NCBI GenBank assembly: GCA_023384105.1
Contig: JAHDXR010000006.1
Span: 62,001-126,000, forward strand
DNA length: 64,000 nt
Reading direction: 5' to 3'
Origin: Hyphomonadaceae bacterium
GTDB lineage: Bacteria; Pseudomonadota; Alphaproteobacteria; Caulobacterales; Aquidulcibacteraceae
Shown piece by piece: positions 19,194 through 28,696 of this stretch; position 1 is the first letter of the stretch; each line of letters starts with the position of its first letter. The position numbers and the translations under genes are program-made. The notes under the pieces were generated by a model, which was given only the letters and a program-made list of their open reading frames with translations, was not told the DNA's origin and did no database searches.

Positions 19194-20969
19194 ATGCGGA
19201 AAATCTGGCTCGCAGGCGCTGTGGCTGCTTTCACTCTGATCGGAAACGCCGCCCCGTCCGCGCCCGCCGCCTCCACCGAATTGCTACGCGCGCAGATTTT
19301 CTCGGGCTTGTGCGGCGGGCGCGATTCCGGCGCGCTCTGGCGCGCGAGCCTGGCGCGCATGCTCGCCAGCGCGGAAGCCTATGCGCAGACCCTTCCGGCC
19401 GCGACCGATGCGCCGCCGCCGCTGATGGCGGGCCTCGGCGACGCGCACTTGCCGATCACGACCGCCCATCCGCTGGCGCAGCAATATTTCGACCACGGCC
19501 TGCGCTACACGCACGCCTTCAACCATGCCGAGGCGGTGCGCGCGTTCCGCCACGCGCAGCGTCTCGATCCGGCCTGCGCGATGTGCGCCTGGGGCGAGGC
19601 GTTCGCGCTCGGCCCCAACATCAACGCGCCGATGGAGGAGGGCGATCACGCGCCCGCCTACGCCGCCGCGCGGCGCGCGCACGAGCTGCGCGCGGGCGCT
19701 TCGCCCGCCGAACAGGCGCTGATCGAAGCGATCCAGGCGCGCTACGCCGCCGAACCGCCCGCGAACCGCGCGCCGCTCGACGCCGCCTTCGCCGAGTCCA
19801 TGGCCGCCGCCGCCGACCGTTTCCCGGACAACGACCTGATCCAGATTCTCGCCGCCGAAGCGGCGATGGACACCCAGCCCTGGGATTATTGGGAGACCGG
19901 CGGGCGCGACCCGAAAGGACGCATCGGCGACGCCCTCGCGCGTGTCGAAGCCGTGCTCGCGCGCAATCCCGCCAACGCGGGCGCCATCCACCTCTACATC
20001 CACCTGGTCGAAGCCTCCGCCGATCCGTGGCGTTCGGAGGCGGCCGCCCAGCGTCTCGCCCGCACCGCGCCGCAGGCGGGTCATCTCGTGCACATGCCGG
20101 CGCATATCTACTATCGCGTCGGCCGCTTCCGCGATTCCATCCGCGCCAACATCGATGCGATCGCCGCCGATGAAGCTTTCTTCCGCGCCGCCGAAGCCTC
20201 GCCGCTCTATCGCTACGGCTATTATTCCCACAACGTCCATTTCGTGCTGACCAGCGCGGCGATGGCCGGTGATGCGCGCACCGCGCTCACGTACGCCGAC
20301 AGGCTCGACGACGCGGTGCCGATGGACATGGCGCAGGCCGTGGTGCTGGCGCAGCCGGTGAAGGCCGCGCCCTGGTTCGCGCGCGCTCAGTTCGCCGATC
20401 CCGAGAGCGTCCTCGCAGCGCCCGCTCCGCCGGACGGCGTGAGCTACGTTTCCGGCGCATGGCGCTACGCGCGCGGCGCCGCGTTCGCGCGTCTCGGCCG
20501 CGCCGAAGACGTGCGCGCGGAGGCCGAAGCGCTGGGGCGGCTGATCGAGACCGGCGATTTCGCCGCCATGAACGCGGCCGCCATCCCGGCCGAAGCCGTG
20601 CTGGAGATCTACCGCCGCGTGCTGCTCGCCCGCGCGCACATGAGCGAGGGCGCCCATCCCGCCGCCATCGCCGAACTGCGCCGCGTCGTCGAACTGCAGC
20701 AGGAAATTCCCTACATGGAGCCGCCCTATCTTTACTACCCGCTGCGCCGCACGCTCGGCGCCGCCTATCTGCTCAACGGCCAGCCCGCGCTTGCGGAGAT
20801 GGAATTCCTGCAGACGCTGATCGAAAGTCCGAGCGACGCTTACGCCTATTGGGGCCTCGCCGAAGCGCGCCGCGCGCGCGGAGACCGCGCCGGCGCGGCC
20901 GCCGCCCGGCAGATGTTCAACGCCGCCTTCCTGGGCCAGCGCGGGCGCATGTCGGTCGCCGCGCTCTGA
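19194..20969 (+). CDS. Exported TPR-repeat protein, function unknown
   Basis: 591-residue protein with a signal peptide (MRKIWLAGAVAAFTLIGNAA, cleavage near residue 25-28) and multiple tetratricopeptide repeats, e.g. QQYFDHGLRYTHAFNHAEAV, RAFRHAQRLDPACAMCAWGEA, and a C-terminal set around YWGLAEARRARGD. Conserved family phrases include GPNINAPM and HLVHMPAHIYYRVGRF, whose His residues suggest metal binding (inference). The same architecture occurs in many uncharacterised periplasmic TPR proteins. ATG 19194 has GGGGAGGGGAAACC directly upstream; the longer frame from 19158 has no signal peptide. No function can be assigned. Confidence 0.8.
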   Translation: MRKIWLAGAVAAFTLIGNAAPSAPAASTELLRAQIFSGLCGGRDSGALWRASLARMLASAEAYAQTLPAATDAPPPLMAGLGDAHLPITTAHPLAQQYFDHGLRYTHAFNHAEAVRAFRHAQRLDPACAMCAWGEAFALGPNINAPMEEGDHAPAYAAARRAHELRAGASPAEQALIEAIQARYAAEPPANRAPLDAAFAESMAAAADRFPDNDLIQILAAEAAMDTQPWDYWETGGRDPKGRIGDALARVEAVLARNPANAGAIHLYIHLVEASADPWRSEAAAQRLARTAPQAGHLVHMPAHIYYRVGRFRDSIRANIDAIAADEAFFRAAEASPLYRYGYYSHNVHFVLTSAAMAGDARTALTYADRLDDAVPMDMAQAVVLAQPVKAAPWFARAQFADPESVLAAPAPPDGVSYVSGAWRYARGAAFARLGRAEDVRAEAEALGRLIETGDFAAMNAAAIPAEAVLEIYRRVLLARAHMSEGAHPAAIAELRRVVELQQEIPYMEPPYLYYPLRRTLGAAYLLNGQPALAEMEFLQTLIESPSDAYAYWGLAEARRARGDRAGAAAARQMFNAAFLGQRGRMSVAAL

Positions 20970-21074
20970 ATGACGAACGCCGCCCGCGTTGCGGCGAAGC
21001 AGCCGCGTCTCGTCTGAGGGGCGCTGCGTCGACTTCGCGGTTCATGCGTGCCACCTTCCGGCCGGAGGAGTCGG

Positions 21075-21656
21075 ATGGCGATTACGCTTGTGAGTTCGGC
21101 CGCGCCCGTCGCGCCGGCGACGGCGCCGAAGCCGCAGATGGATGACGCAAGCGGCGCGGCTGTCGCGCTGTTCGTCCTTATCGTGGTGATCGCCGCCTGG
21201 CTTGGCGTCCGCACGTTCGTGCGCGAACTCAGGGCGCGGAAGGCGTCGGCGGCGGTCGGCGGAAGCTTCGAAGGCTACGCGCTCGAAGTGCTGGTCAACG
21301 CCGCCAGGATCGACGGCCGAGTGAACCCGCAGGAGCGGCAGTCGATCGCAACGGCGATGGCGGAGCTGTCGCCGGGCCTGGATCCGCAGCGCGTCGAAGC
21401 CGCCTTCACCGAGGCGAAGCTCACCAAGGACGAGCTGATCGCCTACCTGGAGACCCGCTCGCGCGCTTTCTCCCGTGAACAGAAGGTGGCGCTGCTGAAG
21501 GCGCTGCTGGCGGTGTTCGTGGCCGACGGCCTGTTCGACGAGAGCGAGCACGCGGCCCTGGTCGACTATACCGCGGCCATCGGGTTCGACCGGCGAACCG
21601 CGCCCGAGCTGCTGCGGAAATTCTCCCGCGACTTTGTCCGGGGCAACATCACCTAG
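21075..21656 (+). CDS. Membrane-anchored TerB-like domain protein
   Basis: 193 residues: a short N-terminal segment, one transmembrane helix at about residues 27-47 (AAVALFVLIVVIAAWLGVRTF), then a cytoplasmic all-helical domain of about 130 residues resembling TerB/DjlA-N domains (two copies of the ALEVLVNAARIDGRVNPQE / ALLKALLAVFVADGLFDESE type, in which acidic residues bind metal). GGAGGAG precedes ATG 21075 by 4 bases. TerB-type domains occur in tellurite resistance and envelope stress proteins, but neighbouring ter genes are absent, so the role is unknown. Confidence 0.7.
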   Translation: MAITLVSSAAPVAPATAPKPQMDDASGAAVALFVLIVVIAAWLGVRTFVRELRARKASAAVGGSFEGYALEVLVNAARIDGRVNPQERQSIATAMAELSPGLDPQRVEAAFTEAKLTKDELIAYLETRSRAFSREQKVALLKALLAVFVADGLFDESEHAALVDYTAAIGFDRRTAPELLRKFSRDFVRGNIT

Positions 21657-21746
21657 GGCTGCATCCGATCGCGGGGGCGGGGGCATCCCTCAGCCAAGGG
21701 ATGAAGCGGCGGCGGCCGCCTGTCATGTCCGCTCGGAGGGAAGTCC

Positions 21747-22361
21747 ATGAATCGTCTGATCACGCCGGCGCTCGCCGCTCTGCTCATGGTGGGCGCCGCG
21801 GCCCACGCGGAGACCCGCAACCTGCGCGGGTTCGACTCGGTCGGCGCCTCGGATCAACTGCGCGTTGAGATCGTTGTCGGCGGCGACTATGCGGTCGAGG
21901 TCACCGGGGCCGACGCCGACCAGGTCCGCACCGAGGTCGAAGGCGGCACGCTGAAGATCCGTCAGCGCAACCGGCCCTGGTTCGGCAGCCGCCGTCTGGA
22001 CGCCACGGTGCGGGTGAGCATGCCGGAGCTTGACGGGCTGGCCGGCGCGCGCGGCGCCGAAATCAGGGCGAGCGGCGTGGACGCCGGCTCGTTCGACATC
22101 GCTGCGGCGATGGGCGCGGTCGTGCGGGTGGACGGCGCCTGCCGCGCGCTGGACGCCTCCGCCTCGATGGGCGGCGACATCCGCGCGGAAGGCTTGCAGT
22201 GCGAGACCGCGGACGTGTCCGCCTCCATGGGCGGAACCGCGCACGTGTTCGTAAGTCAAAGCTATGAAGGCGCCGCCTCGATGGGCGGAACGATCAACGT
22301 CTCCGGCGGCGGCGCAAGCCAAGGCCGCGCCACCGCCATGGGCGGCTCCATCAACGACTAA
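21747..22361 (+). CDS. Exported GIN-domain (DUF2807) protein
   Basis: 204 residues with a signal peptide (MNRLITPALAALLMVGAAAHA) and a beta-helical DUF2807 domain, the putative auto-transporter adhesin head (GIN) fold. The second half contains five regularly spaced (S/A)AxMGG(x)I/V repeats (about residues 115-204) typical of a stacked beta solenoid. A cggaggga Shine-Dalgarno lies 5-6 bases before the ATG. Predicted periplasmic or cell surface; function unknown. The preceding gap holds a small hairpin CATCCCT/AGGGATG at 21684-21703. Confidence 0.8.
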   Translation: MNRLITPALAALLMVGAAAHAETRNLRGFDSVGASDQLRVEIVVGGDYAVEVTGADADQVRTEVEGGTLKIRQRNRPWFGSRRLDATVRVSMPELDGLAGARGAEIRASGVDAGSFDIAAAMGAVVRVDGACRALDASASMGGDIRAEGLQCETADVSASMGGTAHVFVSQSYEGAASMGGTINVSGGGASQGRATAMGGSIND

Positions 22362-22441
22362 GAGTCGCGACGCCGTTTTGTCGGTCCTGTAAGCGAGTTG
22401 CGGCAGGGAACAGCGGCGCGCTCCCGGCGTTGGCGTGCGGC

Positions 22442-23341
22442 ATGGAGACTGTCGCCGCTTCCGATTCCCCGCCGCGCGCACGGCCGATTCCGGAGCAAGC
22501 GCGGGCGTTCGTGCTGTTCAACGAAGATGCGGGAAGCGTGGCGCCCGGCGACCGCGACAAGCTCGTCGCGGCGCTGGCGGCGGGCGGCGTCGCCCACCAT
22601 GCGATTGCGCCGGCAAAGCAGTGTTCGCGGCGGATGCTGGCGCGCGCGAAGAGCTTCGACGTCATCATCGTGCTCGGCGGCGACGGCACGGCGCGCGCGG
22701 CCGCGGCGCTTGCGCCGCCGGACGGGCCGCCGCTGATCCTGTTGCCGGGCGGGACGCTCAACATCCTGCCGCGCGCGCTTTATGGCGAGTTGGCGTGGCC
22801 GGAGGCTTTGGCCGCGGCGCTCGATCGCGGCGAGGTGAAGCGTCTGACCTGCGGACGCGCCAACGGCGAGGCGTTCTTTGTCGCGGCGCTGTTCGGCGCG
22901 CCGACGCTGATGGCCAAGGCGCGCGAAGCGATGCGCGAAGGGCGCCCGCTGACGGCGTGGCGGCGGTTCTGGTACGCGATGAATCGTTCGTTCGCGCGCG
23001 GCCTGCGCTCGCGGCCGGATCGCGAGGCGATGCGCCGGGCCGAGGCGGTGGGCGTGCTCTGCCCGGCGTTTTCAGGTGCCATAGAGGCCGATGCGCTCGA
23101 GTGGGTGCGGCTCGATGCGCGGCATGCGCTGGACTTGGCGCGCGTCAGCCTGCGCGCGCTGACCGCAGCGTGGCGCGAGGATGCGAGCGTCGAGATCGCG
23201 AACTGCCGGACGAGCGACATCGTCTCTCTGGGCGTGATCCCGACCACGCTCGACGGCGAGCCGCGCACCTTCTTCCATCGCGTGCGCGTGACTTACGAAC
23301 CGCACGGTCCGCGCGTGATCGCGCTGCCGCAGGAGCCGTAA
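22442..23341 (+). CDS. Diacylglycerol/lipid kinase family protein
   Basis: 299-residue protein of the DAGK catalytic-domain family (YegS/DgkB-like), which phosphorylates diacylglycerol or related lipids. The ATP-binding signature VLGGDGTARAAAAL is at about residues 75-88, followed by LLPGGTLNILPRAL, the second conserved block. The C-terminal half is the variable beta-sandwich domain. Start choice is uncertain: ATG 22442 has no good Shine-Dalgarno and the frame is open a little further to 22430. The stop is 5 bases before the phosphoesterase start, so the two are one transcription unit, perhaps acting together on lipid-linked phosphate. Confidence 0.8.
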   Translation: METVAASDSPPRARPIPEQARAFVLFNEDAGSVAPGDRDKLVAALAAGGVAHHAIAPAKQCSRRMLARAKSFDVIIVLGGDGTARAAAALAPPDGPPLILLPGGTLNILPRALYGELAWPEALAAALDRGEVKRLTCGRANGEAFFVAALFGAPTLMAKAREAMREGRPLTAWRRFWYAMNRSFARGLRSRPDREAMRRAEAVGVLCPAFSGAIEADALEWVRLDARHALDLARVSLRALTAAWREDASVEIANCRTSDIVSLGVIPTTLDGEPRTFFHRVRVTYEPHGPRVIALPQEP

Positions 23342-23346
23342 GCGCC

Positions 23347-24165
23347 GTGGAGCTGGTGCACCTGACCGACTTGCACTTCGGCTGCGAGGACAAGGCGGCG
23401 CTGACGGCGGTCGAGAAATTCGTCGATCAGCGCAAGCCCGACGCGGTGATCGTCACCGGCGACATTTCCAGGGACGGCCTGGCGTCCGAGCTGGAGAACG
23501 CCTGCGCGTGGATGCGCGCGCTGGCCGCGCCGGTGATGCTGACGCCGGGCAATCACGACGTGCCGTATTATGAGCCGCTGGGCCGCTTGCTCTATCCGTG
23601 GCGGCGCATCCGCCGGGCTCAGCATGGACTGATCGTCGACGCCTGGCACACCGAACACTGGTCGATCGCGCCGGTGAACACGGCGCGCGCCTGGCAGATC
23701 CGGCTGAACTGGGCGCAAGGGGAAATCTCGCGCGGGCAGACTGCGCTGGCGGCGGCGGAGCTGCAGAAGGCGGCGCCCGGCGCGCTCAGGATCGTCATCA
23801 CCCATCATCCGCTCGACTGGCCGAACGACGCCCCGATCAAGGGCGTGACGCGCGGCGGCGTGTCGGCGCTGCGCAAGCTCGCGGACGCGGGCGCGCAGCT
23901 GTTCCTGAGCGGGCATCTGCACTTTGCGTCGACGCGGCTGTTCGAGACCAAGGCGCTGTCGATCGTCAGCGGAACGCTGTCACAGCGCGTGCGGCACGAG
24001 CCCTGCGCGTTCACGGTGCTGCGCCGGCCGGCGCCGCACACGATCGAGGCGGAAGTCGTGCACATCGTACAGGGCGTTTGCGAGACCGCCAGCGTGCGCC
24101 AGTTCAGGCTCGGCGGCGGGGCGTCGCCGGGCGCGCCGGCGGAGCTGCATGCGCGGGTCGAGTGA
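23347..24165 (+). CDS. Calcineurin-like metallophosphoesterase
   Basis: 272-residue two-metal phosphoesterase of the Icc/CpdA type. All metal-binding motifs are visible: DLH (TDLHFG, residues 7-12), GDISRDG, GNHD, HHP and GHLH. Such proteins hydrolyse cyclic nucleotides or lipid-linked pyrophosphates (the LpxH fold also belongs here); the substrate cannot be read from sequence. The frame is open far upstream, but GTG 23347 begins the domain directly and follows the lipid kinase stop by 5 bases. Convergent with the DUF3775 gene. Confidence 0.85.
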   Translation: MELVHLTDLHFGCEDKAALTAVEKFVDQRKPDAVIVTGDISRDGLASELENACAWMRALAAPVMLTPGNHDVPYYEPLGRLLYPWRRIRRAQHGLIVDAWHTEHWSIAPVNTARAWQIRLNWAQGEISRGQTALAAAELQKAAPGALRIVITHHPLDWPNDAPIKGVTRGGVSALRKLADAGAQLFLSGHLHFASTRLFETKALSIVSGTLSQRVRHEPCAFTVLRRPAPHTIEAEVVHIVQGVCETASVRQFRLGGGASPGAPAELHARVE

Positions 24166-24168
24166 GCC

Positions 24169-24636
24169 CTAGCCGCCGCGGGTGTCGAGATCGGGATCGC
24201 CGAGGCCGGCGATCTCGTCGGCGGCGAGGCTGAGACCGAGCTTGTCGGCGCCGTCGGCGATGAAGTCGGCGAGCAGGGGAATGCCCATCAGATAGCGCGC
24301 GGTCGAGGTTTCGGCCCGGCTGCGCGCGGCGTCGACGGCCTCGCTCCAGTCCGCCGCCTCGTAGTCGCCGCGGCCGAGCCAGACGAGCGCGACGAGCTGG
24401 GCGCGGGCGTCGCTGTTGAGGCCGGCGATGGCCGCGCGCAGTTCGCGCTGGGCCGGATTGTCCGCTTCGTCTTCGAGCGCGTCGACGAACCGGTCGTCGA
24501 TGGAATCGGAGGCGTCGGTCGGATCGTCGGCGGCGACCAGCGCGTCGAACGCCCTGGCCTTCAGGACGATGAAGGCCAGGGTCTCGCGGTCGATGGCGAA
24601 GTCAGCCGGCGGCTCGAGGATTTCCCGTGTCGGCAT
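24169..24636 (-). CDS. DUF3775 protein
   Basis: 155-residue soluble acidic protein matching the DUF3775 family: RETLAFIVLKARAFDA near the N-terminus, an acidic middle (DASDSIDDRFVDALEDE), and the conserved LVALVWLGRGDYEAADW and TARYLMGIPLLADFI segments. No function is known for the family. ATG 24636 shares its A with the TGA stop of the CBS gene (TGATG), so it is the second gene of that operon. Rejecting the longer frame to 24813 avoids overlap with the CBS gene. Confidence 0.8.
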   Translation of the reverse strand: MPTREILEPPADFAIDRETLAFIVLKARAFDALVAADDPTDASDSIDDRFVDALEDEADNPAQRELRAAIAGLNSDARAQLVALVWLGRGDYEAADWSEAVDAARSRAETSTARYLMGIPLLADFIADGADKLGLSLAADEIAGLGDPDLDTRGG

Positions 24637-25073
24637 CAGGCGCGCGCTTCTATGGACTGGTTGTGGCGTCCGCCCCTGCGGGTGATCGCTTCGAGCGCTT
24701 CGCCGACCTCTTCGGCGTCGGCGCGGTCGGCGAGCGAGACGATGCCGACCAGGCGCTTGGCGGCGTTGACCACGGGCAGGCGGCGGATCTGAAGGTCTGA
24801 CATGTTCTCGCATACATCTTGGATGTCATCGTCCTCGCGGCAATAGAGAACTTCGTGGCTCATCACCTCGCCGACCGTGGCGTCGGCGGCTTTGCCGGAG
24901 GCGACGGCGCGAATGACGATGTCGCGGTCGGTGACCATGCCGGCCAGCCGGTCGCCGGAGGCGACGGGGATGGCGCCGATGTCGGCTTCGGCCATCAGCC
25001 GGGCGGCGTCGCGGATGCTGGCCTCCGGGCTGATGGTGCGGACGCCGGGCGTCATGAGGTCGCGGATTTTCAT
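24636..25073 (-). CDS. CBS-domain pair protein
   Basis: 145-residue protein made of two CBS motifs (about residues 6-60 and 70-125) that form one Bateman module, normally an adenine-nucleotide sensor: [20 protein letters not shown], then [14 protein letters not shown], and [18 protein letters not shown], then [11 protein letters not shown]. No catalytic domain is attached, so it may act on partner proteins or as a stand-alone sensor. GGGAG lies 8-9 bases before ATG 25073. Coupled to the DUF3775 gene downstream; divergent from rpmF. Confidence 0.85.
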   Translation of the reverse strand: MKIRDLMTPGVRTISPEASIRDAARLMAEADIGAIPVASGDRLAGMVTDRDIVIRAVASGKAADATVGEVMSHEVLYCREDDDIQDVCENMSDLQIRRLPVVNAAKRLVGIVSLADRADAEEVGEALEAITRRGGRHNQSIEARA

Positions 25074-25157
25074 GGGGCACACTCCCAAAACTGGCGCTCA
25101 ACCCCCGCCGCATGCCAAACGCGAGGACGGGGGCGCTGTTCCGGGCCGGTCCGAGGC

Positions 25158-25186
25158 TTGCCCTCCAAGCGCCTTTGGCCTATCAG
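25158..25186 (+). promoter_or_regulatory. Promoter of rpmF
   Basis: -35 TTGCCC at 25158-25163, 17-base spacer, -10 TATCAG at 25181-25186, 44 bases before the rpmF ATG. Same pattern as the ppiD promoter. Confidence 0.6.
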
Positions 25187-25229
25187 CCCCGCTTTCCCGC
25201 GGATCGCGGGGACCAGGAGTTTTCCGGCC

Positions 25230-25412
25230 ATGGCCGTTCCGAAGCGAAAAACCTCGCCCTCCCGCCGGGGCATGCGCCGGGCGCACGACAAGCTGCCCAA
25301 GAACACCTACGTCGAAGACGCGGAATCGGGCGAACTGCGCCGGCCGCACCATATCGACCTCAAGACCGGCCGCTATCGCGGCAAGCAAGTCTTGAAGCCG
25401 AAGGAAGACTGA
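25230..25412 (+). CDS. rpmF: 50S ribosomal protein L32
   Basis: 60-residue basic protein with the unmistakable L32 start [20 protein letters not shown] and the [15 protein letters not shown] segment. The zinc-binding Cys pair of some L32 proteins is absent, as is normal in alphaproteobacteria. AGGAG lies 11 bases before the ATG. Its own promoter is predicted at 25158-25186. eno follows after 129 bases, which hold a small hairpin AGGCGC/GCGCCT but no clear terminator. Confidence 0.97.
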   Translation: MAVPKRKTSPSRRGMRRAHDKLPKNTYVEDAESGELRRPHHIDLKTGRYRGKQVLKPKED

Positions 25413-25424
25413 GCGCTTTCCTGA

Positions 25425-26822
<1,398 letters not shown>

Positions 26823-26920
26823 CGCGCCTCGTCCGCATCGGAACGACCGAGCGCGCAGCATTTGCGATCCCGCTCCTGCAAGGGGAGGGGATAAGGCGTG
26901 GGCGTTTCGTGCGCGCGGAG

Positions 26921-27595
26921 TCAGCTTGAGTCGGCGCGCACGCAGTCGAAGACGCGCATGCCGACTTCGTTTTCGACGTATGGATCGGCGCGGCTGTGGC
27001 GCGGCGGACGCTGTACGGCGATGCGGTGCGCCGTGACCGGCGCGCTGCGCAGGCGGCGCGCGAGGCGCCGCGCGGCGTGCTCGGGCCGGTTCAGCACGCG
27101 CTCCAGCGCTTCAATGCGGCGGGCGATGCGCTGCGGCTCGGGCGTGCGCATGAAGCGGACCATGTTGAGCCGCTGCGCTTGCGCGGCGCGGGCGTTCTCG
27201 CGCCAGACTTCGCGCACCAGCACCGGCGGGCCGAGCACGCGGATGCGCGCGGGATGGCCGGGCGGGCGCGGCCAGAGGCGAAAGCTGTAGCCGCGCGCGC
27301 CCGCGCGCGGCCGCGGCGGCGGCTTGGGCGCGACGAGGTTGCGCAGCTCGACCCTATGCCGCAGCGCCGGCGGCCGTTCCGGGCGTGCGAGCGCCTTGGC
27401 TTCGATCAGCACCAGCTTGCGCACCAGGATCTCGAGCGTGCGCAGCCACGTCCGGGCAGCGTCGCGTTCGTCGTCCTCCAAATACCTGCGGCCCGCGAAC
27501 GCGGCCGCATCGCCGATGGCGCCGCGCATGCGCGCGAACAGGGTGCGCGCGGCGGTCCAGAGATGGGCGATGACGGAAGGGGAGGTGGATGACAT
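26921..27595 (-). CDS. Conserved hypothetical protein, Arg/Pro-rich
   Basis: 224 residues, not recognised. The N-terminal 70 residues look helical and conserved in style (LWTAARTLFARMRGAIGDAAAF...YLEDDERDAARTWLRTLEIL); the rest is basic and Pro/Arg-rich (PKPPPRPRAGARGYSFRLWP). No signal peptide or membrane segment. Chosen start ATG 27595: on the minus strand a TATACT hexamer lies only 6-7 bases upstream of it (27607-27602) with no Shine-Dalgarno, so the mRNA may be leaderless. The longer frame to 27733 runs into repeats. Convergent with eno, 98 bases apart. Confidence 0.55.
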   Translation of the reverse strand: MSSTSPSVIAHLWTAARTLFARMRGAIGDAAAFAGRRYLEDDERDAARTWLRTLEILVRKLVLIEAKALARPERPPALRHRVELRNLVAPKPPPRPRAGARGYSFRLWPRPPGHPARIRVLGPPVLVREVWRENARAAQAQRLNMVRFMRTPEPQRIARRIEALERVLNRPEHAARRLARRLRSAPVTAHRIAVQRPPRHSRADPYVENEVGMRVFDCVRADSS

Positions 27596-27701
27596 GGGCG
27601 CAGTATACGCCAGCTTCGACGGGGGTCGGATTGGGCGCGATCTATCCGCGTATGTGGGGCGGCGGCGCGTGCGCGAGCGGCCATTTGCGAAACCGCCCGT
27701 G

Positions 27702-27719
27702 CTCCCCCGACAGGGGGAG
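27702..27719. repeat. Repeat A hairpin, minimal copy
   Basis: CTCCCCC (27702-27708), loop GACA, GGGGGAG (27713-27719): the terminal hairpin of the composite family-A element, alone here. Confidence 0.6.
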
Positions 27720-27748
27720 GATGTGGCGGACACGCTCCCCGGACGCAG

Positions 27749-27820
27749 CCCCGGCGAAAGCCGGGGTGCGAGCCGGGGCCCAGGGGGTGACGCGCTGCGT
27801 TTGCCCCTGGGTCCCGGCTC
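27749..27820. repeat. Repeat D: nested palindromes
   Basis: A hairpin CCCCGGC-GAAA-GCCGGGG (27749-27766) with a GNRA loop is followed by a 17-base inverted repeat GAGCCGGGGCCCAGGGG (27770-27786) and its partner (27804-27820) differing at one position (G/T). No T tract. Resembles, but is distinct from, family B. Confidence 0.8.
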
Positions 27821-27916
27821 TCCGCGTCGTTACGGCCGGGAAGCGTGCGGGGGCGCCAGCGCTGCTCCTGTGCCGCCGGTCACATCGGGGTGGGGATCCT
27901 CCGGATAGGTTTCCTG

Positions 27917-28016
27917 CATCGCCTCACGCGATGAGAACGATCGTCGCCTGAGGGGACTCCTCCTATGAGCCGTCCAACTGGCGGCGCGGCCTTTCGGGTT
28001 CGCGCCGCTTTCTTTT
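27917..28016 (+). ncRNA. Candidate small RNA or leader transcript
   Basis: Contains a hairpin CATCGC-CTCAC-GCGATG (27917-27933), a Shine-Dalgarno-like and self-complementary GAGGGGACTCCTC, and ends in the intrinsic terminator at 27981-28016. A 20-codon ORF (27965-28027, MSRPTGGAAFRVRAAFFCAR) runs through the terminator. No annotated gene lies between this and the preceding repeats, so the terminator must serve a short transcript of its own. The family is not recognised. Confidence 0.35.
27981..28016 (+). terminator. Intrinsic terminator
   Basis: Stem GCGGCGCG (27981-27988) / CGCGCCGC (28001-28008), 12-base loop, followed at once by TTTCTTTT (28009-28016). It is the best rho-independent terminator in the window and points away from the adjacent genes. 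Confidence 0.75.
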
Positions 28017-28265
28017 GCGCGCGATGAGTCCGAACCGGGAACGGAGGTCGTTGCGCTATCGGAACGCGGCCGAGCACTGCAAATTTTTCCTAGCGCGCCG
28101 GACGCAAGGGGCTGGGGGCGAGCGGCTGGCGGCGCCCCAAGCGCTAGTGAAAATCCGCTAAGTCATTGATTTTACTACTGCAGAACACTTAAAGAACATT
28201 TTTGAGTCTTTACGATTCCTTTACCGGTTCGACTCAACGTGCCGCCGAATCGGGGTCGTTAACAC

Positions 28266-28559
28266 ATGGGCAAGCACGGTTCGGCGGCGCTCAGCGTGGG
28301 TCTGGGGGCGGCCATTCTCTATCTCGGCGCGCATGCGGTGACGGGCCATCAGGGCCTGCTCGCCTATGTCGATCTGCAGGCCGAGGAGCGCGCCCTGGAG
28401 CGGCGCGTGGCGAACCTCGACGCCGAGCAGGCGGCGCTGGAAGCGCGCGCGGCGCGGCTGCGGCCCGAGAGCCTCGACCTCGACTATCTCGACGAACGCG
28501 CGCGCATCACGCTGGCCGCCGGCGATCCGGACGAGATCGTGTTCGCGCTGGAGCGTTGA
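28266..28559 (+). CDS. ftsB: FtsB/DivIC-family septum formation initiator
   Basis: 97-residue bitopic membrane protein: a transmembrane helix at about residues 10-27 (SVGLGAAILYLGAHAVTG) followed by a coiled coil (DLQAEERALERRVANLDAEQAALEARAARL) and a short C-terminal segment containing LDYLDERAR, the pattern of FtsB/DivIC, a linker in the FtsQLB divisome complex. Location just upstream of pdhA is common in alphaproteobacteria. No good Shine-Dalgarno is seen; the upstream region is AT-rich and probably holds the promoter. Confidence 0.88.
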   Translation: MGKHGSAALSVGLGAAILYLGAHAVTGHQGLLAYVDLQAEERALERRVANLDAEQAALEARAARLRPESLDLDYLDERARITLAAGDPDEIVFALER

Positions 28560-28696
28560 GGCCTAACGTCTCGCTGCACTGCAGCAACGCAAAGCTTCCT
28601 GGCGAGTTGCGTCATTCCCGCATAAGAGAAGCCCGCGCCGGTTCGTGGACACCGGGCGCGCATGCGCGATTACGTGACGGCGGAGGACAAGCACTG

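Larger units (their letters stand above)
27596..28265. other. 670-base intergenic region with repeats, a terminator and an AT-rich stretch
   Basis: The only gene-free stretch over 300 bases. In order: minus-strand promoter-like TATACT (27602-27607), a family-A hairpin (27702-27719), repeat D1 (27749-27820), a candidate small transcript with a terminator (27917-28016), and from about 28140 to 28260 an unusually AT-rich block before ftsB with a weak promoter-like TTGATT-N17-TTAAAG (about 28164-28192). Confidence 0.7.

Noticed and set aside
20970-21017. 15-codon ORF starting one base after the TPR gene stop
   Set aside because: No Shine-Dalgarno and no similarity; too short to support.
27702-27820. 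CRISPR-like array in the repeat-rich intergenic region
   Set aside because: The repeats are single palindromes of different families, without regular spacers, and no cas genes are present in the window.
27965-28027. A 20-codon gene MSRPTGGAAFRVRAAFFCAR
   Set aside because: It runs through the stem and T tract of a good terminator, so the coding reading is probably fortuitous; kept only as part of the small RNA candidate.
28220-28240. GGTTCGACTC resembling a tRNA T-loop upstream of ftsB
   Set aside because: No complementary T-stem, acceptor or anticodon arm could be built around it.
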